From positions 20,924,557-20,988,556 of the forward strand of contig OY978527.1 of the NCBI GenBank assembly GCA_963854835.1: a stretch of DNA of 64,000 nucleotides, read 5' to 3'. The number at the start of each line of letters is the position of its first letter. Within the stretch, counting starts at the first letter, position 1. The notes under the pieces are model-generated. The model did no database searches, had not been told where the DNA came from, and worked only from the letters and a program-made list of their open reading frames with translations. This document shows, piece by piece, positions 25,701 to 34,273 of this stretch. The position numbers and the translations under genes were made by a program. This stretch comes from Megamerina dolium (Eukaryota > Arthropoda > Insecta > Diptera > Megamerinidae).

Positions 25701-28700
25701 AACTTGCAATCAATGCATCCAGAAAAAAAGACGGTTTAGTGTTTATAAGCTAGTGAAATCATGCCATATTTCTTCAGAGCTGAAGCCAACCGAAACGTAA
25801 CCGTGAAAATCGTGCTATGTTAACGAACTATTTGTTGCCTGAAATTAAAGCCCGTCATCTCGAATAATAATAATTCGGTGAACAGTTAATTTATCAATTT
25901 ATCAATTGGAACCTCAGAATGAACCATGTTAGCCGCAGATACTTTTAAAATTTGAAAGAAATAATCTTTTAAAAAAAATATAAGGAATGAGTTTGTATTT
26001 ATTTTATATTTTATTTCCATTTTCCTCTTCAACAATCGGTAAAGACAAAAAAATTATTTCCAAATGATTGAGTACTTATGGATACACTCCTATTACGTTG
26101 TTTATCAGTGTATATGATACTGAAAATTAAATGTGAATTTTTTGGTATGTGTTTCATTCTCAGTGATTCATTTACAAATGAAAGTCCACGAGTTCTAATC
26201 TGTCATTTTTATTAAATTTGATTTAATGTGAAACGTTAAAAAGAAGTAAAAATCAGCACAAGTAGCACATTGACCTTTACTATTTTGTACGACAATAAAC
26301 ACCGTGTCTTGCTAAATGTCAGTATTGCATAAAATGCCGGCATCTCTTTTTTTTTTGCGTTCTTCAATACCCTCTATAAAAAGTTCGATACTTTTTATTT
26401 ATATTTCTTTAGATGTTTTGTGAGTTAATTATATATATATTTTTTCACATTTACTCTCTATACCATTTCTCCTTCATATGGCCGCTGTGACGGAATGGCC
26501 AAGTGCCAATGATTAAATAATACCCGCACTTTGCTTATTTAAATACGAATATGTTAGTTTTTCATTTTGTTATTATTGTTCTTCTAATACTATTATTATT
26601 CTAGTATAAATACCAAAAAATAAAGTAGACATCACGATATTTTAAATGAATGTAGTGTATATTCTAATGTACTTATATATAGAGTACAGCAACGTGTATG
26701 TCGATTATATATTTGCCTTAATGCAAATACGGTTTCTATGGAGATTTATTACACAAGATTACCATATAATTACAACAATTACTTTATAATTACCATTTGA
26801 TTATATTAATTACTTTATGCAAATTTATATGAAAATTTACAGAAGAGCTGCCACGAATTAGTGGAAGAGTAAAATTAATTTAAATATATTGCATTACACA
26901 TTAATTAGATATTCAAATTATGTCTATGGACTGCCGAAACGTATACCAGATTACTATATAATTACTTACAGTGTGAAAAATACGACGAAAACTCGTTAAT
27001 AAATGTCAAATCTCTTGGTGTGACCAGATGCAACCCTTGGCTAGTGCAGAAACTGATTTGGCAGAAGTGAAAGCATGAATTCCGAGTGTTTTAAAAAACG
27101 TTTTAAAGCACTTTACTTAGTTTGTCACACTCATCGCCAAAAACTATTCATTGCAGTGGCTGCCAAAGTATTGAAGAAGTCGCAGTCATTCGTCCAACAT
27201 TGGGTGGATCAATGGAAACGTGAAAACATGTAAACAACCGCCCCAACATCAAGCCAAACGTAGCAACAAGATCACGTCAAGATCAGGATATTTTTCACTT
27301 CTTCGAATGAAGTCCAGACACTTACTTACTTACTTTTGTGGCCATTACAACCAAAAATCGAGTTAGGTCGAATCTAGCATACTTCGCCAGCCAGCTCTTT
27401 CCTTCGCTAGTTGGCTTGAGTACCGTAGCTCAGTGGTTGGTGTGTTGGCCTTCTGATCTATAAGTCGTGGGTTCAATCCCCGGCTGAAGCATAACAAATT
27501 TAATATCGAAAAGATTTTTCTTTGTACACACTTGTCGGCAAGCAATTGGCAATTCCTCCTGCATTTACAATTTGCAATGGAAAAGCTTTTAAAAGAACTC
27601 TGTGACAAAGCTCAGAAAAAGTGATGTCGCAAGAGTTCTGCTGTTCGGAATCGGCTAAAATATAAGTAGGTCCCTTCTAACACTGTCCAAAATTTAACAC
27701 GCTCAACAGTAATGAAAGGGAAGCTCCATTTTTTTTTATATCATTACTTCCCATCGTATTGTCAACCGAGAATCACTTATTTTAATAATTACATCAAGAT
27801 ACTCATTTGTGATGCTAGTGCCAGAAAATTATTAAAAAGAAGTGGAATAGCGTGGAAACTGTAAAAAAGCAAACCTATTTTTAATAATAGCGTAATAATA
27901 TATAGAATTGTAAATGAGTTTAAATTTACAATATTTAAATTTTAAATATTGTAACGAATATCATATTCATAACTATTTTAATTGTAAAAAGCACGAATAA
28001 TTGTAGCATCGAAACGAATGTTAATTAAAAGAATTAGGCGATAACCAGAATAAGGCGGCAAGAAAGAAAGAGGACAAACTCGATAACGAAAAAGGAAGAT
28101 TGTAGAGTGTTGCCACAGAGTATAAATAGGGCAAGTTGGTTCACGAATGAATCAATTCAATTCAGGATGATTTCAGGAAAGAGTTCCTGAACATCAGACT
28201 GACGTAACATAATACTGCTACGACATAACCCTGCAACAACTGTACATCAGCGACACAAATATTATAAAATAAAATGGCGAGTTTCTTAGTGGATACACCA
28301 CACACGTCCCTATATGGTGCGACGGTCCCTATATGGTGCGAAGGCATTTTTTACCCCACCTCAACTCGAACAGATATAAGGGATTGAGTAATGAGTGAAA
28401 AAAAATTATGTTTTAATATGAAACAAATAATTGTTACTAGTTCAAATTACTCTTAATTACATTTGATTACTAGCAAATAACAAAAAAATGTATTAGAAAG
28501 AAATTTATGTAAAAGTAAATAAACAAATCCTTAGTTAGCACTGCTGGCCTCGGGAAGTGCTTGCTCGAGCTTCTCTTCCAGTAATGCAGTAATGCAGTGC
28601 TTTTAAAAATGGAATTTTTAGTAATTTTGCTTAAAATTCAATGAAATTAAAGTAATATGAAGTAATAAAGCATATTGTAATTTTAGTATATTAAGTTTTT

Positions 28701-30097
28701 ATTAATTTTAAGCGAGAATGAAATAAAATTAATTTTCCGTTTACAATACAATATTAATTTGCAGATGTATGGCGGCATGCGTGGTATTAAGGGTCTCGTT
28801 TGCGAAACCTCCGTTTTGGATGCAGATGAAGGTATTCGCTTCCGTGGACTTTCTATTCCCGAATGTCAAAAAGTACTACCAAAAGCTGATGGTGGTGAGG
28901 AGCCATTGCCAGAGGGTCTCTTTTGGTTGCTGCTAACTGGTGAGGTGCCAACAAAAGCGCAAGTGAAACAATTATCACGTGAATGGGCATCTCGTGCTGC
29001 ATTACCACAACATGTTGTGACAATGTTGAATAACATGCCGACCACATTGCATCCGATGTCGCAATTCTCATGTGCCATCACAGCATTAAATCATGATAGT
29101 AAATTTGCCAAAGCATACTCAGAGGTAAATTAAATTTTTTTGAATTATTAGAGTGAATAAAAAATTATTTGTTTATTATTTCTTACACTACAGGGTGTTC
29201 ACAAAACTAAATATTGGGAATATGTATATGAGGATAGTATGGATTTAATTGCTAAACTGCCAGTTGTTGCTGCCACAATCTATTGTAACACGTATCGTGG
29301 TGGAAAGGGCTCCAAATCTATTGATTCCAATTTGGATTGGTCTGCTAATTTTGTAAAAATGTTAGGCTATGATAATCCAGAATTCACCGAGCTGATGCGT
29401 CTCTACTTAACTATTCATAGTGATCACGAGGGTGGTAATGTATCCGCTCACACTGTTCACTTAGTCGGCTCTGCATTGAGTGATCCGTATTTATCATTTG
29501 CTGCCGGTATGAATGGTTTGGCTGGTCCATTGCATGGTTTGGCCAATCAAGAGGTATTGGTATGGCTGCGCAAATTACAAAAAGAGGTTGGCGCCAATCC
29601 ATCTGAAGATCAATTGAGAGATTTCATATGGAAGACTCTGAAATCGGGACAGGTTCGTATTGTACTTATTTGCAAAACTATGGAATTTTAATATCTTGTA
29701 ATCGTGTGGTACACATTTTATTTAGGTTGTTCCCGGCTATGGCCATGCTGTATTGCGTAAGACCGATCCACGTTATACCTGCCAACGTGAGTTTGCCCTC
29801 AAGCATTTGCCCAATGATGACCTGTTCCAATTGGTCTCGAAAATATACAAGGTTGTGCCACCAATTCTAACCGAAACTGGCAAAGTTAAGAATCCATGGC
29901 CCAATGTAGATGCTCACTCCGGTGTCCTCTTGCAATACTATGGCATGAAGGAGATGAACTATTATACTGTATTATTTGGCGTGTCTCGCGCATTAGGCGT
30001 ATTGGCATCACTGGTTTGGGATCGTGCATTGGGCTTGCCTATTGAAAGACCCAAATCATTGTCAACCGATCTATTAATGAAAATGGTGCAAAAGTAA
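16408..30097 (+). CDS. kdn: Citrate synthase, mitochondrial (exons 2-5; first exon not found)
   Basis: Citrate synthase condenses acetyl-CoA and oxaloacetate to citrate in the mitochondrial matrix, the entry step of the TCA cycle. Four + strand exons (16408-16566, 28765-29124, 29194-29652, 29726-30097) have GT/AG borders, all in phase 0, and join to 449 codons plus TAA. They cover the mature enzyme from the end of the transit peptide ([20 protein letters not shown]). The three catalytic residues are present: His in PLHGLANQE (exon 4), His in [10 protein letters not shown] and Asp in NVDAHSG (exon 5). Fly enzymes are about 464 residues long, so only some 15 N-terminal residues in an upstream exon are missing. 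No stop or shift interrupts the frame. Intron 2 is 12.2 kb long and full of transposons; the other introns are under 75 bp. Naming as kdn rests on recognised similarity to the Drosophila enzyme. Confidence 0.97.
17005..18655 (+). mobile_element. DINE-1/INE-1-like element, copy 2 (decayed, interrupted)
   Basis: Shares the left-end phrases 'catttcggtcagatgtttgt' and 'gatcagcgtcg', the 'ccacgcc' interior and the right end 'tgcagggtataattcggtcggcc'. It is more diverged than the other copies: the G/T-rich run is shortened and the terminal hairpin is imperfect (18631-18646). A Tc1-like relic at 17821-18598 splits it just before its right end. Confidence 0.7.
17821..18598 (+). mobile_element. Tc1-like DNA transposon relic inside DINE copy 2
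   Basis: Inverted repeats of about 30 bp sit near both ends (cgaggaccgtttcattgaac on the left, its near-complement gttcaataaaacgatcctcg on the right). Between them the + strand reads 'MAKTKELS', a deletion, then [20 protein letters not shown] and '[20 protein letters not shown]'. This is the linker between the two helix-turn-helix units of a Tc1-type transposase. The catalytic part is missing. Confidence 0.7.
18690..19275 (-). pseudogene. Jockey-clade LINE reverse transcriptase relic
   Basis: The minus strand shows, with stops and gaps, '[20 protein letters not shown]', then '[10 protein letters not shown]' (motif A region), '[10 protein letters not shown]', '[19 protein letters not shown]' (the G-PQGSVLGP region) and a C-terminal '[17 protein letters not shown]'. 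The YADD part is lost in a deletion. It lies head to head with another Jockey relic at 19320. Confidence 0.75.
19320..20260 (+). pseudogene. Jockey-clade LINE ORF2 relic
   Basis: In + orientation one sees 'NYSLWRATK', the spacer before the RT domain, at 19411-19443. Downstream are a piece of the early RT, '[17 protein letters not shown]' (catalytic FADD) near 19797-19850, '[15 protein letters not shown]' near 20000 and the thumb region. Several frameshifts and deletions are present. Confidence 0.75.
20580..21231 (+). other. Unassigned region with exon-like signals
   Basis: A TATA-like 'gatataaaag' near 20600 is followed about 30 bp later by an initiator-like 'tccagtattt', then an ATG at 20696 opening 21 codons up to a strong donor sequence (GTACGT at 20761). 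Further on, an ATG at 21016 opens a 35-residue basic peptide ([20 protein letters not shown]...) that resembles a mitochondrial presequence. The two do not join into a sensible reading frame, and I recognise no product. These may be chance signals. Confidence 0.2.
21240..21508. mobile_element. hAT-type MITE, 269 bp, with perfect 8-bp target duplication
   Basis: Terminal inverted repeats CAGTGATGGGC / GCCCATCACTG are flanked by the identical 8-bp direct repeat CTGTAGGC at 21232-21239 and 21509-21516. The CAGTG start and the 8-bp duplication are typical of hAT elements. There is no coding capacity. The copy looks intact and so is probably young. Confidence 0.93.
21571..22618 (-). mobile_element. 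5'-truncated Jockey-clade LINE with poly(A) and target duplication
   Basis: The 3' end on the minus strand is an A-rich tail (T-runs at 21571-21587 and 21597-21608). The 11-bp phrase agtgccaaatt occurs next to the tail (about 21563) and again at the other end (about 22621), consistent with a target duplication. Only the second half of ORF2 is present. Confidence 0.8.
21729..22652 (-). CDS. Jockey-clade LINE ORF2, C-terminal half (open, truncated)
   Basis: An uninterrupted 307-codon frame. Visible in order are '[11 protein letters not shown]', [20 protein letters not shown], the catalytic '[12 protein letters not shown]', '[15 protein letters not shown]', the thumb '[20 protein letters not shown]' and the tail '[12 protein letters not shown]'. 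These are the RT domain from its mid part and the Jockey-type C-terminus. The endonuclease and RT fingers are missing. The first dozen or so codons come from target DNA outside the LINE (its 5' junction is near 22618), so the start ATG is not genuine. The intact frame suggests a recent insertion, but the copy is dead on arrival. Confidence 0.85.
   Translation of the reverse strand: MYCGFYKFNLALIYKLKLLLPANVSSLLSSYLTKRQFLVHHKDYITNPLDIHAGVPQGSVLGPLLYLLYTSDMPNNNYTFISTFADDTAILCSRSNPIEATKLLQTHVDSLEIWLAKWRIKVNESKSVHVTFTLRLDTCPPLKINGQSVPQCSSTKYLGIHLDRRLTWKNHIEAKKTQIKLKMNQLWWLLHKRSKLNLEYKVLLYKAILKPIWTYGIQFWGTASPSNIEKLQRIQSKCLRIIVNAPWYMRNVNIHRDLNVSTISEEVAMSCRSYIQKLHNHPNPLARQLLLSKGHRRLKRKDTLNML
22700..22732. 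repeat. (TA)n microsatellite
   Basis: Short AT dinucleotide run ending in 'catatataaag', next to a mariner relic. Confidence 0.9.
22740..23430 (+). pseudogene. mariner transposase relic
   Basis: The + strand reads, with frame jumps, 'LMTGDEKW' (first catalytic block, 22968-22993), 'GIIYYKLL' and '[17 protein letters not shown]' (23090-23160), 'YQDNANPHV' (second block, near 23198) and '[19 protein letters not shown]' (third block, the final Asp region). This is the canonical mariner order. The many frameshifts and stops show it is inactive. Confidence 0.8.
23430..24060. repeat. Diverged tandem repeats
   Basis: Two copies of a unit of about 235 bp can be aligned by the shared phrases 'attatgta(g/a)aataagaaa', 'tttctag(a/g)', 'ttggcgaatcaacctt(t/c)gata' (from about 23510 and 23745). 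A second pair of about 95 bp follows (around 'aatgtccgacgaaccagagtagtc' near 23890 and a diverged copy near 23980). No coding function seen. Confidence 0.5.
24381..25577 (-). mobile_element. DINE-1/INE-1-like element, copy 3, short
   Basis: Reverse-oriented. On the + strand it begins with the complement of the right end (tctccttacagtcgg..., hairpin at 24396-24411) and ends with 'tgcattatgcagggtataaaaa'. The G/A-rich run near 25411-25437 is the complement of the (GTCC)n patch. It has fewer central units than copies 1 and 5. Confidence 0.8.
25655..25900 (+). pseudogene. Mariner-like transposase fragment (same group as at 15100)
   Basis: The + strand shows a decayed '[11 protein letters not shown]' following a PYFF, which matches the 'GPYFFEN-AGQNVTVN' block of the insect mariner-like group. 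It is preceded by a tract resembling 'WGEENP-E'. Just upstream (25578-25655) are two short direct copies of 'aaggagt(a/c)atggcaacg'. Confidence 0.55.
25901..27049. other. Intron sequence, no feature recognised
   Basis: AT-rich sequence within citrate synthase intron 2. No transposon or exon that I can support. Confidence 0.4.
27050..27235 (+). pseudogene. Possible transposase N-terminal (helix-turn-helix) fragment
   Basis: The + strand reads '[19 protein letters not shown]' followed by '[22 protein letters not shown]', the shape of a helix-turn-helix DNA-binding region of Tc1/mariner or related transposases. It stops at a TAA. The family is uncertain. Confidence 0.4.
27310..27412 (-). pseudogene. 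RTE-like LINE 3' tail
   Basis: 'cttacttacttacttttgtggccattacaacc' and the following 70 bases match the 3' end of the LINE at 8066-8503. The tetranucleotide tail marks the end of the element. Confidence 0.6.
27413..27740 (+). mobile_element. tRNA-derived SINE, copy 5
   Basis: Head 'accgtagctcagtggttgg' and B-box 'gggttcaatcccc', then the body. It uses the 'cacacttgtcggcaagcaattggcaattcctcctgcatttac' variant that is shared only with the copy at 53293. It ends in a T-rich tail after 'gggaagctcc'. It sits directly on the LINE tail at 27310. Confidence 0.85.
27950..28270 (+). mobile_element. Diverged LTR fragment related to the 33.8-kb element family
   Basis: Starts TGTAACGAATATC and contains 'agcatcgaaacgaatg', 'gcgataaccagaa', 'aaggaagatt', 'gtgttgcca' and a TATA box (tataaata, 28121-28128) in the same order as the 438-bp LTRs at 33798, 37219 and 56510, but with many differences. 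The right border is unclear. It represents an older insertion or a sister family. Confidence 0.6.
28765..29124 (+). CDS. kdn: Citrate synthase exon 3
   Basis: Codes 120 residues starting [16 protein letters not shown], directly continuing IDM of exon 2, and ending AKAYSE at a GTAAAT donor. It includes the conserved '[13 protein letters not shown]' segment of the large domain. Confidence 0.95.
29194..29652 (+). CDS. kdn: Citrate synthase exon 4, with first catalytic His
   Basis: Codes 153 residues from [14 protein letters not shown] to TLKSGQ. The first catalytic His is codon CAT at 29533-29535 in PLHGLANQE. The [12 protein letters not shown] segment, next to the active site, is intact. Confidence 0.95.
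29726..30097 (+). CDS. kdn: Citrate synthase exon 5, with second His and Asp
   Basis: Codes the last 123 residues and TAA. It contains [17 protein letters not shown], with the second catalytic His and substrate-binding Arg, and [10 protein letters not shown], with the catalytic Asp. It ends LLMKMVQK. Confidence 0.95.
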   Translation, partial: VVPGYGHAVLRKTDPRYTCQREFALKHLPNDDLFQLVSKIYKVVPPILTETGKVKNPWPNVDAHSGVLLQYYGMKEMNYYTVLFGVSRALGVLASLVWDRALGLPIERPKSLSTDLLMKMVQK

Positions 30098-31280
30098 ATT
30101 TAAGTGTAGTCAGAGTGATAGGCAAACAACAACAACAACAACAAAACGAAAAAGAAAAAGAAGAATCAAAAGAGTTTGATTAATAATACAACAAATAGCA
30201 GCAACGGCATCAACAAAATTATAATTAAATAATTTCAAAGTGGAACCTTTTACTTAACAACACAATAATAAGAAATTTGTTATTTATTATTATAATTTTT
30301 TTGTCCTGATTTTATTTTTTAATTTCAATTCCTTAATTATTATTGTAATTAATTAATTAATTATGCTTAATCATATAATCGAGCATATAAGCACACACAC
30401 ACACAATCACATAGATATTGTATACATTATTGTAACGATACAATGCTAAATTACCGCTCCTTCCATGCATATTCTTCAATTGAACACATATCAATTGCAA
30501 TGCTCATCACTTCAATACCATCTTTCCACTTGCTGCACTCATGCAATTTTATTAGTAAATTTTACATCATTGTTATAAACTATGATTTATCATATCTTAA
30601 TTGTACTTTAAGATCCAAAAGTGTGAAACAATATATATTTTATTAATTTATGGCTTAACTGACATCATCTATATAATATTTTTGTTTTCTTAAAAATTTA
30701 TTGTATGAAAATAACCATCATCACCAACATCATGAATTACATGCTCTACTCTACACAGTGCTTACTTATTATCTTACTTAAATAAAAAAGGCCATTTTTG
30801 AAATATGCAATTAAATCTAAAATTTCAAAACAAATCCCAACATTATTATTGAATTGTAAAAAACTTGAATTTTAATTATTTTAAAAGAAAAAATACAATC
30901 CAAAACATACGAGTCGAGTATGTAGTATGTGCAAGAATGTAGACACTACCGCTTAGCAACTATAGAAAAAAGAAGAAGAAATCAAGCAAGTACATACGAG
31001 TAAAATAATAATTTAATTAAATAAATAAATGCTAAATATAACAACAATGTGACAATATTAGAAATTGTTTGCTTTTGATTTCACGATTTGTGTAACGTTC
31101 AAGCGCTGTTTGTATCAACTTGACACAATTTTTTAAAAAGGTTCCTTATATTTTCGTCATTTTGTTCAAATTTTACACCTGAGATTCTGGCTCATTGTGG
31201 AAATCGCATACGAATTTTATGTATTATGTGTTACATTTTTGACAATAGATGTATAATAAAGGCTGTACAATATATAATTA
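30098..31280 (+). other. Citrate synthase 3' flank / probable 3' UTR
   Basis: After the stop codon there is a CAA/AAAG-rich stretch and long AT-rich sequence. Candidate poly(A) signals AATAAA occur at about 30779 and 31255. The true 3' end cannot be fixed from sequence alone. Confidence 0.5.
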
Positions 31281-31489
31281 AAAATTAAATATACTAAGAT
31301 TTCACATATCTCCAGGAATTTTTATGTAGATTAATCATGCTTGCACTGGGATATTTACCATAATATGCAGATGGAAATGTAGGAATATTGTATACGACCT
31401 AGTACTTAATCCTGTTTGTTTATTTCTAAAACATATATTATTTGGAATTGCACCTATAAATTGGTTGAAATTATTGAATAAATTACGCT

Positions 31490-33235
31490 TAAATTGTCTA
31501 ATTCGAAATGTGTATGTAGATAATCACGATCCCACCTTTCTTCCACTCATTCCTACTTGGAAATATAGCCTTGATGCCACTCTCAAAAGCCAACTTGCGG
31601 GAGCAAAAATTCGTCCTGTTGACTATATCTGTAGGATATTACTGTGTACCCAACAAGGACACTTCCAACATCGGTCTCACTACCGCTTGGTACATCCAGA
31701 GTACCATGTTTGGCCTTAGACCCCATTTCTTTCCAAACATCGATTTGCAAGCATAGAAAGCGATGCAGGCCTTCCGTACTCTCTCCTAGGTGCATGTTTT
31801 CCAATTCAGTTTGCAGTCTATAGTCAGTCCCAAATACTTGGTACTGTTCGATAAGTTTAGTTGTTGTCCATTTAATGTTGGTAGTCTGAAGGTAGGTGGT
31901 TTGTACTCCCTCGTAAAGAGAAGTAACTCCGTCTTATCCGGATTCAACCTAAGGCCACAATATTGTCCTTATCTACTTAGTTTTGCTAACGTTCCATGAT
32001 TTCACTTATCACGGAAGGGAAGGGACCCGAGGCTAGGATCGCCGCGTAGGTTACAATCTCAACTCCATTTGCGCTAAGTTCCACAAGAATATCGTTTATA
32101 GCAGGGGGTACAGCATGCCCCCCTGCGGTGTGCCCCTATGTACCCGCACCCCCTAGCTCAGCTGTTATTTCGCGGTTAAGAAGTAGGGATGACATCCAAT
32201 TTCTAATTGGTTCTGCTATTTTTGCACTGGGAAGGGCGGATTTAATCGAATCTGCCTTGGCGTTATTGAACGCTCCCTCTACATCAATAAACGCCGCCAG
32301 AGTGAATTCTTTATACAGAAGGGACTTCTCCACTGTGCGTACCACCTCATGTAGCGCAGTTTCTGTAGACCTCCCCCTCAAGTATGCGTGCTGCACTGTA
32401 GAGAGAGATTGCTCATCTAGAAGCTCCCGTATATATAAGTCTAAGATCTTTCTACTGTTTCTAATATGAAGGACATAAGGCTTATTGGCCTGAAGTCCTT
32501 GGCCAATTCATGTCCTCTTCTACCCGATTTGGGAATGAAAACCACCCTTGTTCTCCTCCATGTAGTCGGGATATGGTTCTTCTGCATCATTATAGGGAGA
32601 ATACCGTCTACCCCGGAGGATTTAAACGTTGAGAAACTATTAATTGCCCAACCCATTTTCTCCTCAGTTGTGATTTTATCCAGCAGCGCCACCGATACTT
32701 CCTGCTGTACCGGTTAACTTCCTTCCAATTACGCCCAAGTGCCATCGGCGCGCTTTATAAAAGTTTTGTTTTAGTGATCTTTAGCCAGGATTTTACCGGG
32801 TCTTGCTGAGTCTTTCATGGCCTCTATCGACTCGCAATGTTCCTGCCAAGATTTTGTATTTGCAGACCGTATAGCTTTTTCATATTCCCTCAGGGCATAT
32901 CTATACTCCTGAAAGTCACCCGTTGCATAGCAATCAAAAAAGATTCTTCTGAGCTTGGACCTCCCTGTCCCACCACAGCGGGAAAGTCTTCTTACTCCTC
33001 GATATAGGGCAGGCAACTTTGTAAGCCACTTGAAATCTTTTTTCTAGAGACTTGACACGGTCTTCTAGATTATCTCGGGACTCTATGGTTGTTCTATTTC
33101 TACGGAGTCTATCGCTAACTACCTTGTCAAATAGATTCCAGGATCTTCGTTTGGGGTTTCTATGTGGTGGTCTAATCTCCCTCTCCCAGCATGCTTGGAA
33201 ATTCAATTACAATTGGAAAATGATGACTACCACCT
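31490..33235 (-). pseudogene. LOA-like LINE, linker to RT and 3' part, broken
   Basis: Read on the minus strand from right to left: a linker with 'CWEREIRPPHRNPKR' (33000-33206); RT pieces 'FKSSGVDGI', 'WRRTRVVFIPKSGRR' and 'DFRPISLMSF' (32441-32692); 'HAYLRGRSTETALHEVV' and 'AFIDVEGAFNNAKAD' (32136-32396, motif A); then 'NPDKTELLLF' and 'STKYLGLTID' in the 31580-31990 region. The style is that of LOA-type elements with GRSTETALH and D-EGAFN motifs. Several frameshifts are present, and the segment carrying the catalytic Y-DD box has been lost. Confidence 0.75.
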
Positions 33236-33289
33236 AAAAACCGGAACACAATAAACCAGAAACGAATGGGACAGACGAGTTTGATATCC

Positions 33290-33797
33290 CAAACTTCTGT
33301 ATGATTCTCTTGTTGCGAGAAATCTTTGTGTTACTGATAGTTGTTGATCTTGCTGTATTGCATTTCCAACTGGTGTTTAATTTTATTTTTTATATCTTTT
33401 TCAATGAGAAGCAGGGTGTTCTGGAATTTCGCATCGGTCATCCTTATGTAATTTTTGAAGGCCCAGAACTTGTTGAATCTTGAAATTAAAATGCCGCTTG
33501 AACTAACTTTTCACTTCGCAAGTTTATTCCTGAACGACAATATGTCAAAAAACAAAACGTAAAGTAAGATACGCAGAATACATACATTGTTGAAAGAAAA
33601 ATACAGGCAAAGTAATAAGAAAATAACAGCAGGGTTGCTCATAATCGCATTGGAAATATTTCTAACAGTTATGGTTTAATTACTCTGAAAGGAATGTGAA
33701 AGAGCCGTTTGTACTTCGTTTTTTTTGCACTTTTTTTACCCCACTTGATAGTGTTTGTTTTTTTGTCGATTTTTCGATGATACTTTTTCTATTATAT
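33290..33797 (-). pseudogene. PIF/Harbinger-like remnant, left part (continues beyond the LTR element)
   Basis: Minus-strand sequence near 33300-33480 reads as a decayed 'IEKDIKKLN' / 'QQLSV-QRFLATRES' segment, the N-terminal part of a Harbinger-type nuclease. A closely matching copy lies at 47865-48420. The remnant is cut at 33797 by the LTR element, resumes at 37657-37737, is cut again by DINE-like copy 4 and resumes at 39606. Confidence 0.55.
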
Positions 33798-34235
33798 TGT
33801 TACGTTTTTATTCTGTGAACGTTTAATTCTATTTGAATTACCTTGTTCGATCACTGGATTCTGTTAATGATAACTGCAACACTTATTTTATACAACTATA
33901 TACAGCAACAATTTATTTAATAATCTCTATTTACAATCAACACTGTTTACAATCAACTATTTACTATAACACTTAAATGTACTTGCAACTTTTGCCTCTG
34001 TATCAATGTTTTCGCAATCACGTTCGGAATTAGATTGATTCTCAATTCTTAACACTGGCTCTATTTATACTCTGTTGGCAACACCCCAGAATCTTCCTTT
34101 ATCGAGATTCTTCTCTTCCTTTCTCGTTGGCTTGTTCTGGTTATCGCTTATTTCTTTTTGTTGACATTCGTTTCGATGCTGCCAATAGAGTCAGTCACAA
34201 TAGTGATGAGTAATCAACTATCGATACTCGTTACA
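33798..34235 (-). repeat. 3' LTR (element orientation) of the Gag-integrase retrotransposon
   Basis: 438 bp, TG...CA. Contains the complement of a TATA box (tatttatactc) and of an AATAAA signal (tttattta). Nearly identical to 37219-37656. Confidence 0.95.
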
Positions 34236-34250
34236 CTGCCCTCCTCTTAA
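34236..34250 (-). promoter_or_regulatory. Polypurine tract
   Basis: Minus strand reads 'aagaggagggcagt' directly beside the 3' LTR. This is the expected site of plus-strand DNA priming. Confidence 0.8.
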
Positions 34251-34273
34251 CCTTGTTCGTCCCGAACAAGTTT

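Larger units (their letters stand above)
16567..28764 (+). other. Citrate synthase intron 2, 12.2 kb, filled with mobile elements
   Basis: GTAAGA donor at 16567 and TTTGCAG acceptor ending at 28764. The next two introns are only 69 and 73 bp. The length comes from at least ten inserted elements listed separately: two DINE-1-like copies, Tc1-like and mariner relics, three Jockey-type LINE pieces, a hAT-type MITE, an RTE tail, a SINE and an LTR fragment. Confidence 0.9.
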
